The notes: generated by a model from the letters alone, not told the origin. A DNA stretch of 64,000 bases from Entomomonas moraniae (GCF_003991975.1 NZ_CP029822.1:3125648-3189647), one strand, 5' to 3'; positions 29,208-39,645 are shown, counted from the stretch's first letter. Translations and numbers: made by a program.

Positions 29208-30665
29208 TTATTGTGGTACGACGTCATACTGATCTTGAGTGTAAAGTGTATCTGATTGAAAATTAATGGCTTTGCCAATCAAAACTTCTAAATCTGCAAC
29301 ATTATCAGATTCTTCTTCCATCAGACGATTAACAATTTTAGGGTTGGCTAATACAAGATAACGATTCGTTGGGTAAGCTTTCGCGATACGCATGATCTCT
29401 CTAAAAATTTCGTAGCAAATGGTTTCTGATGTTTTTAAAATGCCTTTCCCATGGCATTGAAAGCAAGGTTCACATAAGATTTGTTCTAAATTTTCACGAG
29501 TTCGTTTGCGCGTCATCTGAACAAGCCCAAGTTCTGTAAAACCCAAAACGTTAGTTTTTGAGTGGTCTTTTTCTAATTCTTTTTGCAATGTTTGTAATAC
29601 TTGTTCTCGATGTTCTTCTAACTCCATATCAATGAAGTCAATAATGATAATACCACCTAAGTTTCTTAATCTTAATTGTCTGGCGATAGTTGTTGCTGCT
29701 TCTAGATTGGTTTTAAAGATTGTTTCTTCAAGGTTTTTATGGCCTACAAACCCGCCTGTATTTACGTCAATGGTTGTCATTGCTTCGGTATTATCAACAA
29801 CAATGTAGCCACCTGATTTTAAACTAACTTTTTTGTCGAGAGCATGTTGTATTTCTTGTTCAATGCCATGGATATCAAATAAAGGAGGATCACTGTTATA
29901 GAGCTTTAAACGATCTCCCAATTCGGGAAGAAATTCTTCTAGGAAGAGTTTGGCTTTATTATAAATGTCTTCTGAATCAATATAGACTTTGTTGATCTCT
30001 GGATTCATAAAGTCACGAATAATCCGTAAGCTTAACGGAAACTCTTCATAAATCAGAGAGCTGATGGATGATTTATTAATCGACTCTTTAACCTGTAGCC
30101 ATAACTTTTGTAAATAGTGAATGTCTTTTGCAAGTTCTGCTTTAGAGATACCTTCGGCTGCTGTGCGTATTATAAAACCACCTTCATCAAGCTGTGTTTC
30201 TGTAATACACTCAGTAACCAATAGTCTTAAGCGCTCGCGCTCTTCTTCCTCTTCAATGCGTAACGAGATACCAATGTGATGTGTTTGTGGAATATAGACA
30301 AGGTAATGAGAGGGGAGGGATAGCTGTGTTGTTAATCGAGCACCTTTAGTTGCAATAGGGTCTTTAGTTACTTGGACAATGATACTTTGCCCCTCTCTGA
30401 TGAGCTTGGTAATGTCTTCAGGAGGTTGTTCACTGTCTCGATTTACTAACTCAGCAACGTGAATAAAGGCTGCTTTTTCAAGGCCTATATCAATAAATGC
30501 AGCTTGCATCCCCGGTAGTACTCGAATGACTTGGCCTTTATAAATATTACCAACGATACCACGTTTTAGTGTTCTTTCCATGTAAACCTCTTGTAGAATA
30601 CCATTCTCTACAAAGGCAACCCTTGTTTCCATGGGTGTTACATTTATAAAAATCTCAGTGCTCAT
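29208..30665 (-). CDS. rng: Ribonuclease G
   Basis: An endoribonuclease of the RNase E/G family that matures the 5' end of 16S rRNA and degrades some mRNAs. Residues about 35-115 form the S1 RNA-binding domain (GNIYKGQVIRVLPGMQAAF). The catalytic metal site DVNTGGFVG and IIIIDFIDM with their Asp residues are present. The zinc-link cysteines appear in CEPCFQCHGKG. A TTG at 30671 is in frame. ATG 30665 gives 485 residues, overlaps the maf stop as ATGA and matches the MTAELLVNVTP-type family start, so I prefer it. Confidence 0.96.
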   Translation of the reverse strand: MSTEIFINVTPMETRVAFVENGILQEVYMERTLKRGIVGNIYKGQVIRVLPGMQAAFIDIGLEKAAFIHVAELVNRDSEQPPEDITKLIREGQSIIVQVTKDPIATKGARLTTQLSLPSHYLVYIPQTHHIGISLRIEEEEERERLRLLVTECITETQLDEGGFIIRTAAEGISKAELAKDIHYLQKLWLQVKESINKSSISSLIYEEFPLSLRIIRDFMNPEINKVYIDSEDIYNKAKLFLEEFLPELGDRLKLYNSDPPLFDIHGIEQEIQHALDKKVSLKSGGYIVVDNTEAMTTIDVNTGGFVGHKNLEETIFKTNLEAATTIARQLRLRNLGGIIIIDFIDMELEEHREQVLQTLQKELEKDHSKTNVLGFTELGLVQMTRKRTRENLEQILCEPCFQCHGKGILKTSETICYEIFREIMRIAKAYPTNRYLVLANPKIVNRLMEEESDNVADLEVLIGKAINFQSDTLYTQDQYDVVPQ

Positions 30666-31273
30666 AGCCAATTCTGATACCTATTACTTGTTAATGAGTA
30701 AATACCAGCCTGTTTTAGTAGTTTAGATGTTGCAAATATAGGGAGGCCAACAATCGCATAGTAATCTCCATTTATTTGTTCAATAAATGTTGCGGCTATT
30801 CCTTGAATAGCATAACCTCCGGCTTTTCCTTTTGGTTCTCCTGTATGCCAATAAGTAACTGCTTCCTCTATTGAAATAGGCCGCATTGTTACCTCTGTCA
30901 CAACAACATTAGATATTAATTTATCTAAGTAGTATAACGCAATAGCGGTAAAAACTTTATGTGTTTTACCTGATAAAGACTGTAGCATTGTTACAGCTTG
31001 TTGTTGAGAAGTTGGTTTCCCCATGATGTTATTTTCTAAACTAACAATCGTGTCAGCACCTAGTACATACGCTGTTTTTTGTTGCGCTATTGATAACTGA
31101 TTAAAACCCGCTTTAGCTTTAGTGATGGCCAGTCGAGAGACATAATTTTCTGGTAATTCATTATCGATGGGTGTTTCATCAATGTTGGGTTCAATGATGG
31201 AAAAGGGAGTATTCAGTTGTTTTAAGAGAAGTTGGCGCCTTGGCGAGCTTGAGGCCAGATACAAACTGTGCAT
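30662..31273 (-). CDS. maf: Maf-like nucleotide pyrophosphatase, YhdE type
   Basis: A house-cleaning nucleotide pyrophosphatase of 203 residues. The Maf hallmark LASSSPRRQLLLKQL follows the start. ADTIVSLENNIMGKP holds the catalytic Asp. KAGGYAIQG places it in the YhdE subfamily, which acts on dTTP, UTP and modified relatives. The frame extends to 31330 inside mreD. ATG 31273 sits in a TAATG overlap with the mreD stop and starts the protein at the usual place. It overlaps rng at the other end by four bases, so mreD-maf-rng are translationally chained. Confidence 0.94.
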   Translation of the reverse strand: MHSLYLASSSPRRQLLLKQLNTPFSIIEPNIDETPIDNELPENYVSRLAITKAKAGFNQLSIAQQKTAYVLGADTIVSLENNIMGKPTSQQQAVTMLQSLSGKTHKVFTAIALYYLDKLISNVVVTEVTMRPISIEEAVTYWHTGEPKGKAGGYAIQGIAATFIEQINGDYYAIVGLPIFATSKLLKQAGIYSLTSNRYQNWL

Positions 31274-31770
31274 TAGTTGATGCCTACACGGATTTGTAGT
31301 GAGCGAAGTGCAGCAGAAAGCCAAGGCCATAAAATTGCTGTTGTGATAATGGGGAAGATATAGTCAAATATGCTAAATTTATTGGGATAAATACCTGTTA
31401 ATGTATAGATCCAAATTTGAATGATTTGTCCCAAGGTTAAAATAATAGTGACCATAAACGTTTGTCGAATGATGGGTTGGGGTCTGATTTTGTGTTGAAA
31501 GAGTAGTGTTATATAGACGGTTAATACTAGTACTAATGCATTTTGTCCCAATAGGCTATTTACCATGACATCGATAATGAGACCAAAAATAAAGGCCGCA
31601 AATAGGCTTGATCGATGGGGTAAGAATAATGACCAATAGATAAATACGGCGCTAATCCATAGGGGGCGAAAAGCCATTAAGCCTTGTGGAAGTGGAGCAA
31701 TACTAAGCAGGAGTGCAATAAATAAGCTAAGCCAAATAGCCCAGCCTCCTGTGAGTTGATAAGAAGCCAT
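31273..31770 (-). CDS. mreD: Rod-shape-determining protein MreD
   Basis: An inner-membrane protein of 165 residues with about five hydrophobic segments. It joins MreC, MreB and RodA/PBP2 in the elongasome that guides lateral wall growth. LPQGLMAFRPLWISAVFIYW and FGLIIDVMVNSLLGQNAL (in parts) are typical MreD stretches; the acidic residue in the latter is conserved. It overlaps mreC upstream and maf downstream by one base each in TAATG junctions. Confidence 0.94.
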   Translation of the reverse strand: MASYQLTGGWAIWLSLFIALLLSIAPLPQGLMAFRPLWISAVFIYWSLFLPHRSSLFAAFIFGLIIDVMVNSLLGQNALVLVLTVYITLLFQHKIRPQPIIRQTFMVTIILTLGQIIQIWIYTLTGIYPNKFSIFDYIFPIITTAILWPWLSAALRSLQIRVGIN

Positions 31771-32675
31771 TATTTATTTGCCTCCTTGTTATTTTCCTCT
31801 TCTGATGTTTTTGTTTCATCTTGTGGTGCTGTTTGTTCATCAGGGAGTGAGGATTTTTTATGAGTAAAGATAAGCAGTACATATCTACTTCTATTTAATG
31901 CCGCTGTGGGTTTGGCGTAGATAGTCGCAAAGGGGCTTCCCGTATCATTTTTAATATCTGAAACCGTCGCAACAGGGTAGCCAGAAGGAAAGTTACCCCC
32001 TAGTCCAGAGCTGACGAGTAAATCATTGACTTTGATATCTTCATTGTTAGGTACATAACGGATCTCTAATAGGTCCTCACCTGTTCCTGATGCGATGGCG
32101 CGTAATCCATTACGATTGACCATTACGGGGATACTGTGTGTTGTATCGGTGATAAGAATCACCCATGCACTGTAAGAGGTAACATCAACAACTTGTCCCA
32201 TGACACCTGTTGCGTCGAGCACCGATTGGCCAACAAAAACACCATCGTTGCTCCCTTTATCAATAAGATAACGGAAGGTCGTTGGGTTCGGATCAATGCC
32301 AATCAGTTCGCTAACAACTGCCTTTTCATCGACTAAACTTGCAGAGTTAAGTAACTCACGTAATCGCGCATTTTGTTGGGTGATGGAAGCAAGTTTTTGT
32401 AGCCGTTGCTCTAGAAGGAGTGATTGTGCTTTTAGACGTTCGTTTTCAGACAGTAATTCGCTGTGGCTAGAAAATTGTTCTACAGCGGTATCCCATAGTT
32501 TTGAGGGAATATTAGTAATCGAGTAGACTTGTGTTGTAATAATAGCTATTTTATGGCGAACAGGCACTAACACTTCAAAGCGCGCATCAACAATCATAAC
32601 AATGATTGCTAAGATTGATAGCGTAATCGCTTTAAATCTTTTAGAAAGCCCTCTAGGGAATAAAGATTTAATAAT
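31770..32675 (-). CDS. mreC: Rod-shape-determining protein MreC, apparent ATT start
   Basis: Bitopic periplasmic scaffold of the elongasome. From the first ATG (32597) the protein has 275 residues but lacks the membrane anchor that MreC requires. The same frame is open upstream and encodes the expected N-terminus, IIKSLFPRG followed by a hydrophobic helix LSILAIIVMIVDARF, with no ATG, GTG or TTG before a stop at 32685-32687. Three ATT codons at 32670-32678 follow AGAGGGGG. I place the start at the middle ATT (32675), giving 301 residues and the usual M-I-K beginning. A coiled coil (about residues 75-115) and the two beta-barrel domains follow. The gene overlaps mreD by one base. Confidence 0.85.
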   Translation of the reverse strand: MIKSLFPRGLSKRFKAITLSILAIIVMIVDARFEVLVPVRHKIAIITTQVYSITNIPSKLWDTAVEQFSSHSELLSENERLKAQSLLLEQRLQKLASITQQNARLRELLNSASLVDEKAVVSELIGIDPNPTTFRYLIDKGSNDGVFVGQSVLDATGVMGQVVDVTSYSAWVILITDTTHSIPVMVNRNGLRAIASGTGEDLLEIRYVPNNEDIKVNDLLVSSGLGGNFPSGYPVATVSDIKNDTGSPFATIYAKPTAALNRSRYVLLIFTHKKSSLPDEQTAPQDETKTSEEENNKEANK

Positions 32676-32678
32676 AAT

Positions 32679-32686
32679 CCCCCTCT
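32679..32686 (-). promoter_or_regulatory. Strong ribosome binding site before the mreC ATT codons
   Basis: On the minus strand AGAGGGGG occupies 32686 down to 32679, directly before ATT ATT ATT AAA. The GAGG core ends 6 bases before the middle ATT and 9 before the third. A purine-rich site this good placed before no standard start codon supports non-canonical initiation. Confidence 0.65.
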
Positions 32687-32765
32687 ATAAAATGAATAGA
32701 GAGTATAGCTCTACTTGTGCCCATAACAATAGTAGATACATGGATGATGTACCTACTTATTTATA

Positions 32766-33833
<1,068 letters not shown>

Positions 33834-34012
33834 CTAGTTTTTAATTAAAAGAATAAAAATGTACAATAATCGACAATGATAAAACAAAAATTATTCCTAT
33901 ATAATAAGGAATAGAAATCAATATTGTGATAAATTGTAAAAAAATTTGCATAATTTATATATTGGGAAATTGTATCCCATTTTTAAAAAATTATATATAG
34001 CTGGAGAGATTA

Positions 34013-34300
34013 ATGGCACTTGAGCAAACAGATGTTGAAAAAATTGCCCAGTTAGCGGCGCTAAAGCTAAATGAAAGCGATTTAGCCGAAAGCACGGTGA
34101 TGTTAAATAACATTTTGCAGTTAGTTGACCGTATGCAAGCGGTGGATACAAACGGTATCGAGCCGTTAGCTCATCCTTTGGAAGCTACTCAAAGACTACG
34201 TCCTGATATGGTTACTGAAGAAAATCATCGCGATGAGTATCAAAAGATTGCTCCATCTGTAAGTGATGGCTTGTACCTTGTCCCTAAAGTAATTGATTAA
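34013..34300 (+). CDS. gatC: Aspartyl/glutamyl-tRNA amidotransferase subunit C
   Basis: The small stabilising subunit (95 residues) of GatCAB. GatCAB converts Asp-tRNA(Asn) and/or Glu-tRNA(Gln) to the amidated forms. [17 protein letters not shown] and the later [17 protein letters not shown] are the family's two recognisable stretches. GGAGAG precedes the ATG. It leads gatC-gatA-gatB with 17 and 12 bases between genes. Confidence 0.96.
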   Translation: MALEQTDVEKIAQLAALKLNESDLAESTVMLNNILQLVDRMQAVDTNGIEPLAHPLEATQRLRPDMVTEENHRDEYQKIAPSVSDGLYLVPKVID

Positions 34301-34317
34301 TTTAAGGTAAACAAATA

Positions 34318-35769
34318 ATGCATCAATTGACCTTGTCAGAAATTTCTAAAGCGTTAATAGCAAAAGAATTTAGCTCTGTAGAAATTACTCAGTATTTATT
34401 AGAAAGAATTAAGCAACTTGATCCACAACTCAACAGCTTTATTACCATCACCGAATCATTAGCTATGGAACAAGCCAAAGCTGCCGATGAAAGACGGGCA
34501 CAAGGAAAGTACCATGAGTTATTGGGTGTCCCCATTGCTCATAAAGATTTATTTTGTACGCAAGGTGTTCGTACTAGCTGTGGCTCTAAGATGTTGGATA
34601 ATTTTATTGCCCCCTATAATGCGACTGTTGTTCAAAAGTTAATCAATGCAGGCTGTGTAACATTGGGTAAAACCAACTTAGATGAGTTCGCTATGGGCTC
34701 TTCGAATGAGTCAAGTTATTATGGGCCTGTTAAAAATCCATGGGATCAAACACGTGTTCCAGGTGGTTCGAGTGGTGGTGCGGCGGCCGCGGTAGCTGCT
34801 CGTTTGACGCCTGCATCTACAGGCACAGATACTGGTGGCTCAATTCGTCAACCTGCTGCTTTTAATGGTGTTACAGGTATTAAACCTACCTATGGGCGTG
34901 TTTCTCGTTGGGGTATGATTGCTTATGCGTCTAGCTTGGATCAAGGTGGTCCTATTGCGAGGACGGCAGAAGACTGTGCGCTGTTATTATTAGCCATTGC
35001 AGGGTTTGACCAAAAAGACTCAACGTGTGTTAATGAACCTGTACCTGATTATTACACTTTCTTGGATAAGAAGCTGACAGGCTTAAAAGTAGGGTTACCT
35101 AAAGAATTCTTTAGTCAGGGGCTCGATTCACGCATTGCTAGTTTAATAGATAATGCAGTGAAAGAATTACAAAAATTAGGCGCAGAGGTTAAAGAAATAA
35201 GCCTTACGAACATGGAACAAGCAATTCCAGCCTATTATGTTATTGCACCTGCTGAAGCCTCTTCAAATTTATCTCGTTTTGATGGTGCGCGTTTTGGCTA
35301 TCGTTGTGATAATCCTAAAGATCTACAAGATATGTATACTCGTTCACGAACAGAAGGATTTGGTGCTGAAGTCAGACGGCGTATTTTAGTCGGTACTTAT
35401 GCTTTATCTGCGGGTTATTATGATGCTTATTATTTACAGGCTCAAAAAATTCGTCGCTTAATCAAAAATGATTTTGTCCGGGCATTTAATGAGGTGGATG
35501 TGATTTTCTGTCCAACTACACCTAATCCTGCTTGGAAACTCGGTGAGAAAGTAGGTGATCCTGTTGCGCAGTATTTAGAAGATGTTTATACCATTACAGC
35601 TAATTTGGCAGGCTTGCCTGCTCTGTCTATGCCTATTGGTTTTGCCGATGGTTTACCGGTAGGCGGGCAGTTATTAGCTCCTTATTTTGAAGAGGGGCGT
35701 TTGCTTAATGTTGCTCATCAATATCAACAAGTGACTGACTGGCATCGTCAAGTCCCTACTGGATTTTAA
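34318..35769 (+). CDS. gatA: Aspartyl/glutamyl-tRNA amidotransferase subunit A
   Basis: The glutaminase subunit (483 residues) of GatCAB, an amidase-signature enzyme that frees ammonia and channels it to GatB. The Ser-cisSer-Lys triad aligns with K76 in PIAHKDLF, S151 in [10 protein letters not shown] and nucleophile S175 in [17 protein letters not shown] precedes the ATG. All catalytic positions are present, so it should be active. Confidence 0.98.
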   Translation: MHQLTLSEISKALIAKEFSSVEITQYLLERIKQLDPQLNSFITITESLAMEQAKAADERRAQGKYHELLGVPIAHKDLFCTQGVRTSCGSKMLDNFIAPYNATVVQKLINAGCVTLGKTNLDEFAMGSSNESSYYGPVKNPWDQTRVPGGSSGGAAAAVAARLTPASTGTDTGGSIRQPAAFNGVTGIKPTYGRVSRWGMIAYASSLDQGGPIARTAEDCALLLLAIAGFDQKDSTCVNEPVPDYYTFLDKKLTGLKVGLPKEFFSQGLDSRIASLIDNAVKELQKLGAEVKEISLTNMEQAIPAYYVIAPAEASSNLSRFDGARFGYRCDNPKDLQDMYTRSRTEGFGAEVRRRILVGTYALSAGYYDAYYLQAQKIRRLIKNDFVRAFNEVDVIFCPTTPNPAWKLGEKVGDPVAQYLEDVYTITANLAGLPALSMPIGFADGLPVGGQLLAPYFEEGRLLNVAHQYQQVTDWHRQVPTGF

Positions 35770-35781
35770 GGAGTTAAGCAG

Positions 35782-37227
35782 ATGCAATGGGAAATAGTGA
35801 TTGGTTTAGAAATTCATGCACAGCTTTCAACCGTGTCAAAAATCTTTTCAGGTAGTAGTACAACCTTTGGTGCTGAGCCAAATACACAAGCTAGCTTAAT
35901 TGATTTAGGTATGCCGGGCGTTTTGCCAGTATTAAATGGTCAGGCGGTACGCCGTGCGATTAAATTCGGTTTAGCCATTAATGCAGAAATTGGCAAGAAA
36001 AGTGTTTTTGCTCGTAAAAATTATTTTTATCCTGACCTGCCTAAAGGTTATCAAATTAGCCAGTTTGAATTGCCGATCATTGGTAAAGGGCATTTAGATA
36101 TTGCGCTAGAAGATGGAACTATTAAAACAGTAGGTATTACGCGTGCCCATTTAGAAGAAGATGCAGGTAAGAGCTTGCATGAAGATTTTCAAGGCATGAC
36201 GGGGATTGATTTAAACCGTGCGGGTACTCCGTTATTGGAGATCGTTTCTGAGCCCGATATGCGCAGTGCGAAAGAGGCAGTAGCCTATGCCAAGGCAATA
36301 CATGCAATGGTGCGTTATTTAGATATTTGCGATGGTAACATGGCCGAAGGATCTTTGCGTTGCGATTGTAATGTTTCGGTTAGGCCGCTAGGAGCTAAAG
36401 AGTTTGGTACACGTTGTGAAATTAAAAACGTTAACTCATTTCGCAATGTTGAAAAGGCAATTACATATGAAGCTAATCGTCAAATTGAAATCTTAGAGGA
36501 TGGTGGTAGTATTACCCAAGAAACACGCTTGTATGATCCAGCAAAAGATGAGACGCGTTCTATGCGGAGCAAAGAAGAGGCGAATGATTACCGTTATTTC
36601 CCAGACCCTGATTTGTTACCTGTTGTATTAGACGATGAGCTCATTGAAGAGGTTAGGGCATTACTACCAGAATTACCGACTGAAAAGCGTGAACGGTTAC
36701 AACAGCAATTTGGTTTATCTGCCTACGATGCTAGTGTACTAACCGCCAGTAGAGAATTAGCTGACTACTTTGAGCAAGCACAAGCTATTTGTGGTGATGC
36801 AAAGCTAACTGCTAACTGGGTAATGGGTGAATTATCTAGTCTGTTAAATAAAGATAATCTAGATGTTACGGCTTCTCCTATTTCAGCAGAGTTGCTTGGT
36901 GGTTTATTAGTACGGATTAAAGACAATACTATTTCTGGAAAAATTGCAAAAACAGTTTTTGAAGCGATGGCAGCAGCTGAAGGAACAGCCGATGATATCA
37001 TTAGCGCTAAAGGGCTAAAGCAAGTCACAGATTCAGGTGCGATTGAGTCTATTTTAGATGAAATGCTCTCAGGGTTGGCTAAAGATGTTGAAGAGTATCG
37101 TCTAGCGGATGATAATAAACGTAAGAAAATGTTTGGCTTTTTTGTTGGCCAAGCAATGAAAGCCTCTAAGGGGAAAGCAAATCCGCAACAGGTCAATGAG
37201 TTGCTCAAAAGCAAGCTTGAAAGTTAA
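35782..37227 (+). CDS. gatB: Aspartyl/glutamyl-tRNA amidotransferase subunit B
   Basis: The kinase-transamidase subunit (481 residues), which phosphorylates the misacylated tRNA and amidates it. [11 protein letters not shown] at the N-terminus, [15 protein letters not shown], and [14 protein letters not shown] are family signatures. The C-terminal YqeY-like tail domain (about 330-481) for tRNA binding is present. AAGGAG lies before the ATG, 12 bases after gatA. The gene ends the cluster. Confidence 0.98.
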   Translation: MQWEIVIGLEIHAQLSTVSKIFSGSSTTFGAEPNTQASLIDLGMPGVLPVLNGQAVRRAIKFGLAINAEIGKKSVFARKNYFYPDLPKGYQISQFELPIIGKGHLDIALEDGTIKTVGITRAHLEEDAGKSLHEDFQGMTGIDLNRAGTPLLEIVSEPDMRSAKEAVAYAKAIHAMVRYLDICDGNMAEGSLRCDCNVSVRPLGAKEFGTRCEIKNVNSFRNVEKAITYEANRQIEILEDGGSITQETRLYDPAKDETRSMRSKEEANDYRYFPDPDLLPVVLDDELIEEVRALLPELPTEKRERLQQQFGLSAYDASVLTASRELADYFEQAQAICGDAKLTANWVMGELSSLLNKDNLDVTASPISAELLGGLLVRIKDNTISGKIAKTVFEAMAAAEGTADDIISAKGLKQVTDSGAIESILDEMLSGLAKDVEEYRLADDNKRKKMFGFFVGQAMKASKGKANPQQVNELLKSKLES

Positions 37228-37271
37228 TTATTTATTTTATCGGAAGTAACCTGTTTCCTATTAACAAATAA

Positions 37272-37308
37272 AGAGTAAATATTTGGGTAGTAAAGAAGTA
37301 TTTACTCT
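37272..37308. repeat. Inverted repeat between gatB and the receiver-like gene
   Basis: AGAGTAAATA at 37272-37281 is perfectly inverted at 37299-37308, with a 17-base loop. No T run follows, so it is a weak terminator at best. It could be an operator for the downstream gene, which starts 60 bases later. Confidence 0.4.
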
Positions 37309-37368
37309 ATTTGATCCATTAATAGAGTTAGTTTTAATAAAGTATCAGTCGTATTTGGAATTTAATAT

Positions 37369-38514
37369 ATGAGCAGTTCAGATCAAAATTCCCATGTGGT
37401 ATTTGATTTTTATAAGCGTAAAGAAAAAACAAAAGATGAAATGGAAATTGAGTTGAATGTAGGGAAAAATGACTTAGATAAGGTGTATGCCAGTAAAAAA
37501 ATACAGATAGTCATTTTAGACTTAGATACGAAAGCGATGGGTACATTAAGCTCGCTTTTAAAACCTCGCTATGAGGTTCATTGCTGTACCTCACCAAGTA
37601 GTGCCTTAAGATTATTGAGTACCAAAAAGATTGCGTTGATTATTAGTGAGCAAGCGTTCCCTAATTTAAGCATTTTAGGCGTTGATTTTTTAAAGCAGGC
37701 AAAAAAAATAGCCCCTTTTACAACAAGAATTTTATTAGCTGGGCAATTAGATTTTGGAAAAGCAAAATATTCTTTAGAAAAAGGTGATGTTTTTAAGTTA
37801 GTTAAAAGGCCTTTTGATAATAATCGTATACTTGGATTGATTGATGATGCGGTTGAATCTTACTTGGAAAAATCTGGTGGATTAGCAGCTGCTGCTGCGA
37901 AGATGCAGCAACTTTCTCCCAATATCACTAAGCAAATTGAGCTGACAAAAACAGTTTCTCCCTCTTCTAATCCTGTTGTTATTCAATGTGAGGATAATGC
38001 TTTTTTTGATGAAGTGAAAGAAAATTATACTGATAAGGCATTGTTTATTCATGCAAAGAGTAAAGAAGAAACAATTAAAACTCTAGAAACAACCGTCGTT
38101 AAAACGCTGGTTTATTGTTTTAATGACTCTAGTCTTCGGGAAGAGAAAGAAATACTTTTTTTAGAGCAAATTAAAAATGAGTTGCCTCATTTAACTATCA
38201 TTACGATTATGAGTAAAGATAGAATGAATTATCAGCAAATTATGAATTTGTTAACAAATAAGATTATTTTCAATTACTTACCCTTTAATACTAAGCTTGA
38301 AAAACTTTATCAGCAATTATCAGCAGCGATTGAAATGTCTAATAGGCTTTATACTGGTCCTGTCTATTTAGTTTGGCCCCCACTTGAGCGTGTTGAGCCT
38401 AAGGCAGAGGAAGAAACGATATCTGAAGCCTTAAAAGATGTTAGTTTAAAAGTGAAAGAGGGTGTTTTGTCGGGTCTTGAAACAGTTAGAGGATTCTTTA
38501 AGAAAAAAAACTAA
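37369..38514 (+). CDS. Degenerate response-regulator receiver protein
   Basis: A 381-residue cytoplasmic protein without a recognised output domain. Residues about 45-165 form a receiver-like fold: VILDLD at 48-53 supplies the acidic pocket (D51, D53), and FKLVKRPFD carries the conserved lysine K146. The phosphoacceptor position in IISEQAFP is E94 instead of Asp, and the usual Thr/Ser is A124. Residues about 196-325 look like a second, more degenerate receiver-like alpha/beta domain. The C-terminus is an acidic linker ending in a basic amphipathic helix (FFKKKN). It is probably phosphorylation-independent. No kinase gene is adjacent, and the function is unknown. Confidence 0.7.
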   Translation: MSSSDQNSHVVFDFYKRKEKTKDEMEIELNVGKNDLDKVYASKKIQIVILDLDTKAMGTLSSLLKPRYEVHCCTSPSSALRLLSTKKIALIISEQAFPNLSILGVDFLKQAKKIAPFTTRILLAGQLDFGKAKYSLEKGDVFKLVKRPFDNNRILGLIDDAVESYLEKSGGLAAAAAKMQQLSPNITKQIELTKTVSPSSNPVVIQCEDNAFFDEVKENYTDKALFIHAKSKEETIKTLETTVVKTLVYCFNDSSLREEKEILFLEQIKNELPHLTIITIMSKDRMNYQQIMNLLTNKIIFNYLPFNTKLEKLYQQLSAAIEMSNRLYTGPVYLVWPPLERVEPKAEEETISEALKDVSLKVKEGVLSGLETVRGFFKKKN

Positions 38515-38525
38515 AGGAATCAAAA

Positions 38526-39407
38526 CTATTTTTGTAAGTGTAATATATTAATTGTTGGTGGAGTAAATAATCGTAAAGGTAAATTATCTTCACCAATGCC
38601 TGGAGTAATAAAAACAGGGACTGTTTTATCGGTTGCTTCATGATATCCGCAAGTAAATTTATGCTGAGTTCTTATGACAAGTCTGTTTGTAATAAAAGGT
38701 AAATAGACTTGTCCGCAATGAGTATGTCCAGCCAGTAAGAGCGGAACATTAAAAGGAAGAAGACGATCACTGCTATCAGGATTGTGGGCAAGCACTAGTA
38801 TGGGTTTTGTTTTATTTGCTTTATTTAAAAAGCTGGTATCATCGTGAGACTCAAGGCGATCACTTAACCCTGCCAGTTGGTAAGTACCGAAGTTGATAAT
38901 GTGATTTTCAATAATATTGACACGGTATTGCTTTAGTACATTGAGTAATTCTTTGTCGGAGGTTCGATAGTCATGATTCCCTCTTACGGCATAAATAGGC
39001 TTGTTGATATGTGCCAATGGCTTAAAGTATTTTTTGTAGTCTTTGACATTAGCTTTATAGGTAAAGTCGCCTGCAATGACTACATAATCGGCAGAAATAT
39101 TATTTATTTTATTAACGACACGTTGTAAGTAATCTTCGTTTTTGTATAATCCTAAGTGAATATCTGATATCAAAATAACGTCTGCATTAAAGCCAAGCCC
39201 TTTAATGGTTTTGTCTTGAGTAAGGATAATGTTGGGTTCAATATAGTGAGCCCATAAAAAAAGAAAACTTAACATAAGAACAAAATAGCTTGTTTTTCTA
39301 TAATATTTCTTTTTTATAAAGTATGAACATAAAATAATAGAAACAAAACAAAACCAGCCTAGATAAACGGCTAAAAAACTCAGTAATGTAATAGTCAAAG
39401 AAATCAT
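38526..39407 (-). CDS. Membrane-anchored metallophosphoesterase (YkuE-like)
   Basis: A calcineurin-like phosphoesterase of 293 residues with two N-terminal membrane segments (about 5-30 and 40-56). All metal-binding motifs are present: SDIHLG (D82, H84), AGDFTYK, RGNHDYR, LAHNPDSSD and AGHTHCGQ. The fold and layout resemble YkuE/YaeI-type enzymes, for which lipid or nucleotide-diphosphate substrates have been suggested. The open frame runs on to 39515, but that part is the transcribed strand of tRNA-Glu, so ATG 39407 is the realistic start. It lies just downstream of the tRNA terminator on the same strand. Confidence 0.86.
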   Translation of the reverse strand: MISLTITLLSFLAVYLGWFCFVSIILCSYFIKKKYYRKTSYFVLMLSFLFLWAHYIEPNIILTQDKTIKGLGFNADVILISDIHLGLYKNEDYLQRVVNKINNISADYVVIAGDFTYKANVKDYKKYFKPLAHINKPIYAVRGNHDYRTSDKELLNVLKQYRVNIIENHIINFGTYQLAGLSDRLESHDDTSFLNKANKTKPILVLAHNPDSSDRLLPFNVPLLLAGHTHCGQVYLPFITNRLVIRTQHKFTCGYHEATDKTVPVFITPGIGEDNLPLRLFTPPTINILHLQK

Positions 39408-39421
39408 GTGAGCTGCGTAAT

Positions 39422-39446
39422 AAAAAAGGCAGCGAATGCTGCCTTT
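39422..39446 (-). terminator. Terminator of tRNA-Glu
   Basis: Read on the minus strand, AAAGGCAGC and GCTGCCTTT form a 9-base perfect stem with a 4-base loop, followed by further Ts (plus-strand A run 39422-39424). It starts 9 bases after the encoded CCA of the tRNA. Confidence 0.9.
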
Positions 39447-39454
39447 GTATGATA

Positions 39455-39529
39455 TGGCGTCCCCTAGGGGACTCGAACCCCTGTTACCGCCGTGAAAGGG
39501 CGATGTCCTAACCACTAGACGAAGGGGAC
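39455..39529 (-). tRNA. tRNA-Glu (anticodon TTC)
   Basis: A 75-base gene read on the minus strand. The acceptor stem GTCCCCT pairs with AGGGGAC. The anticodon loop CTTTCAC holds TTC. The T arm contains GGTTCGAGTCC. CCA is encoded at 39457-39455. Identity is also clear from similarity to the E. coli tRNA-Glu sequence. Confidence 0.97.
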
Positions 39530-39613
39530 AAAACCTTCTATGTTATAACTCTATAACGGGTATATGTATTATCAGTGTTAACTGATTAGCTAATACACCT
39601 AGCTGAAAGGCCG

Positions 39614-39645
39614 ATTATAATAATATGGCTTTACAACTTTTACAA
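39614..39645 (-). promoter_or_regulatory. Candidate promoter of tRNA-Glu
   Basis: On the minus strand TTGTAA (39645-39640) is followed 16 bases later by TATTATTATAAT (about 39623-39614), with a GC-rich discriminator CGGCC next to it. This lies about 85 bases before the tRNA. The match to a sigma-70 promoter is reasonable but only read by eye. Confidence 0.4.

Noticed and set aside
39408-39515. N-terminal 36-residue extension of the metallophosphoesterase frame
   Set aside because: It is the tRNA-Glu gene and its terminator read as protein; the credible ATG is 39407.
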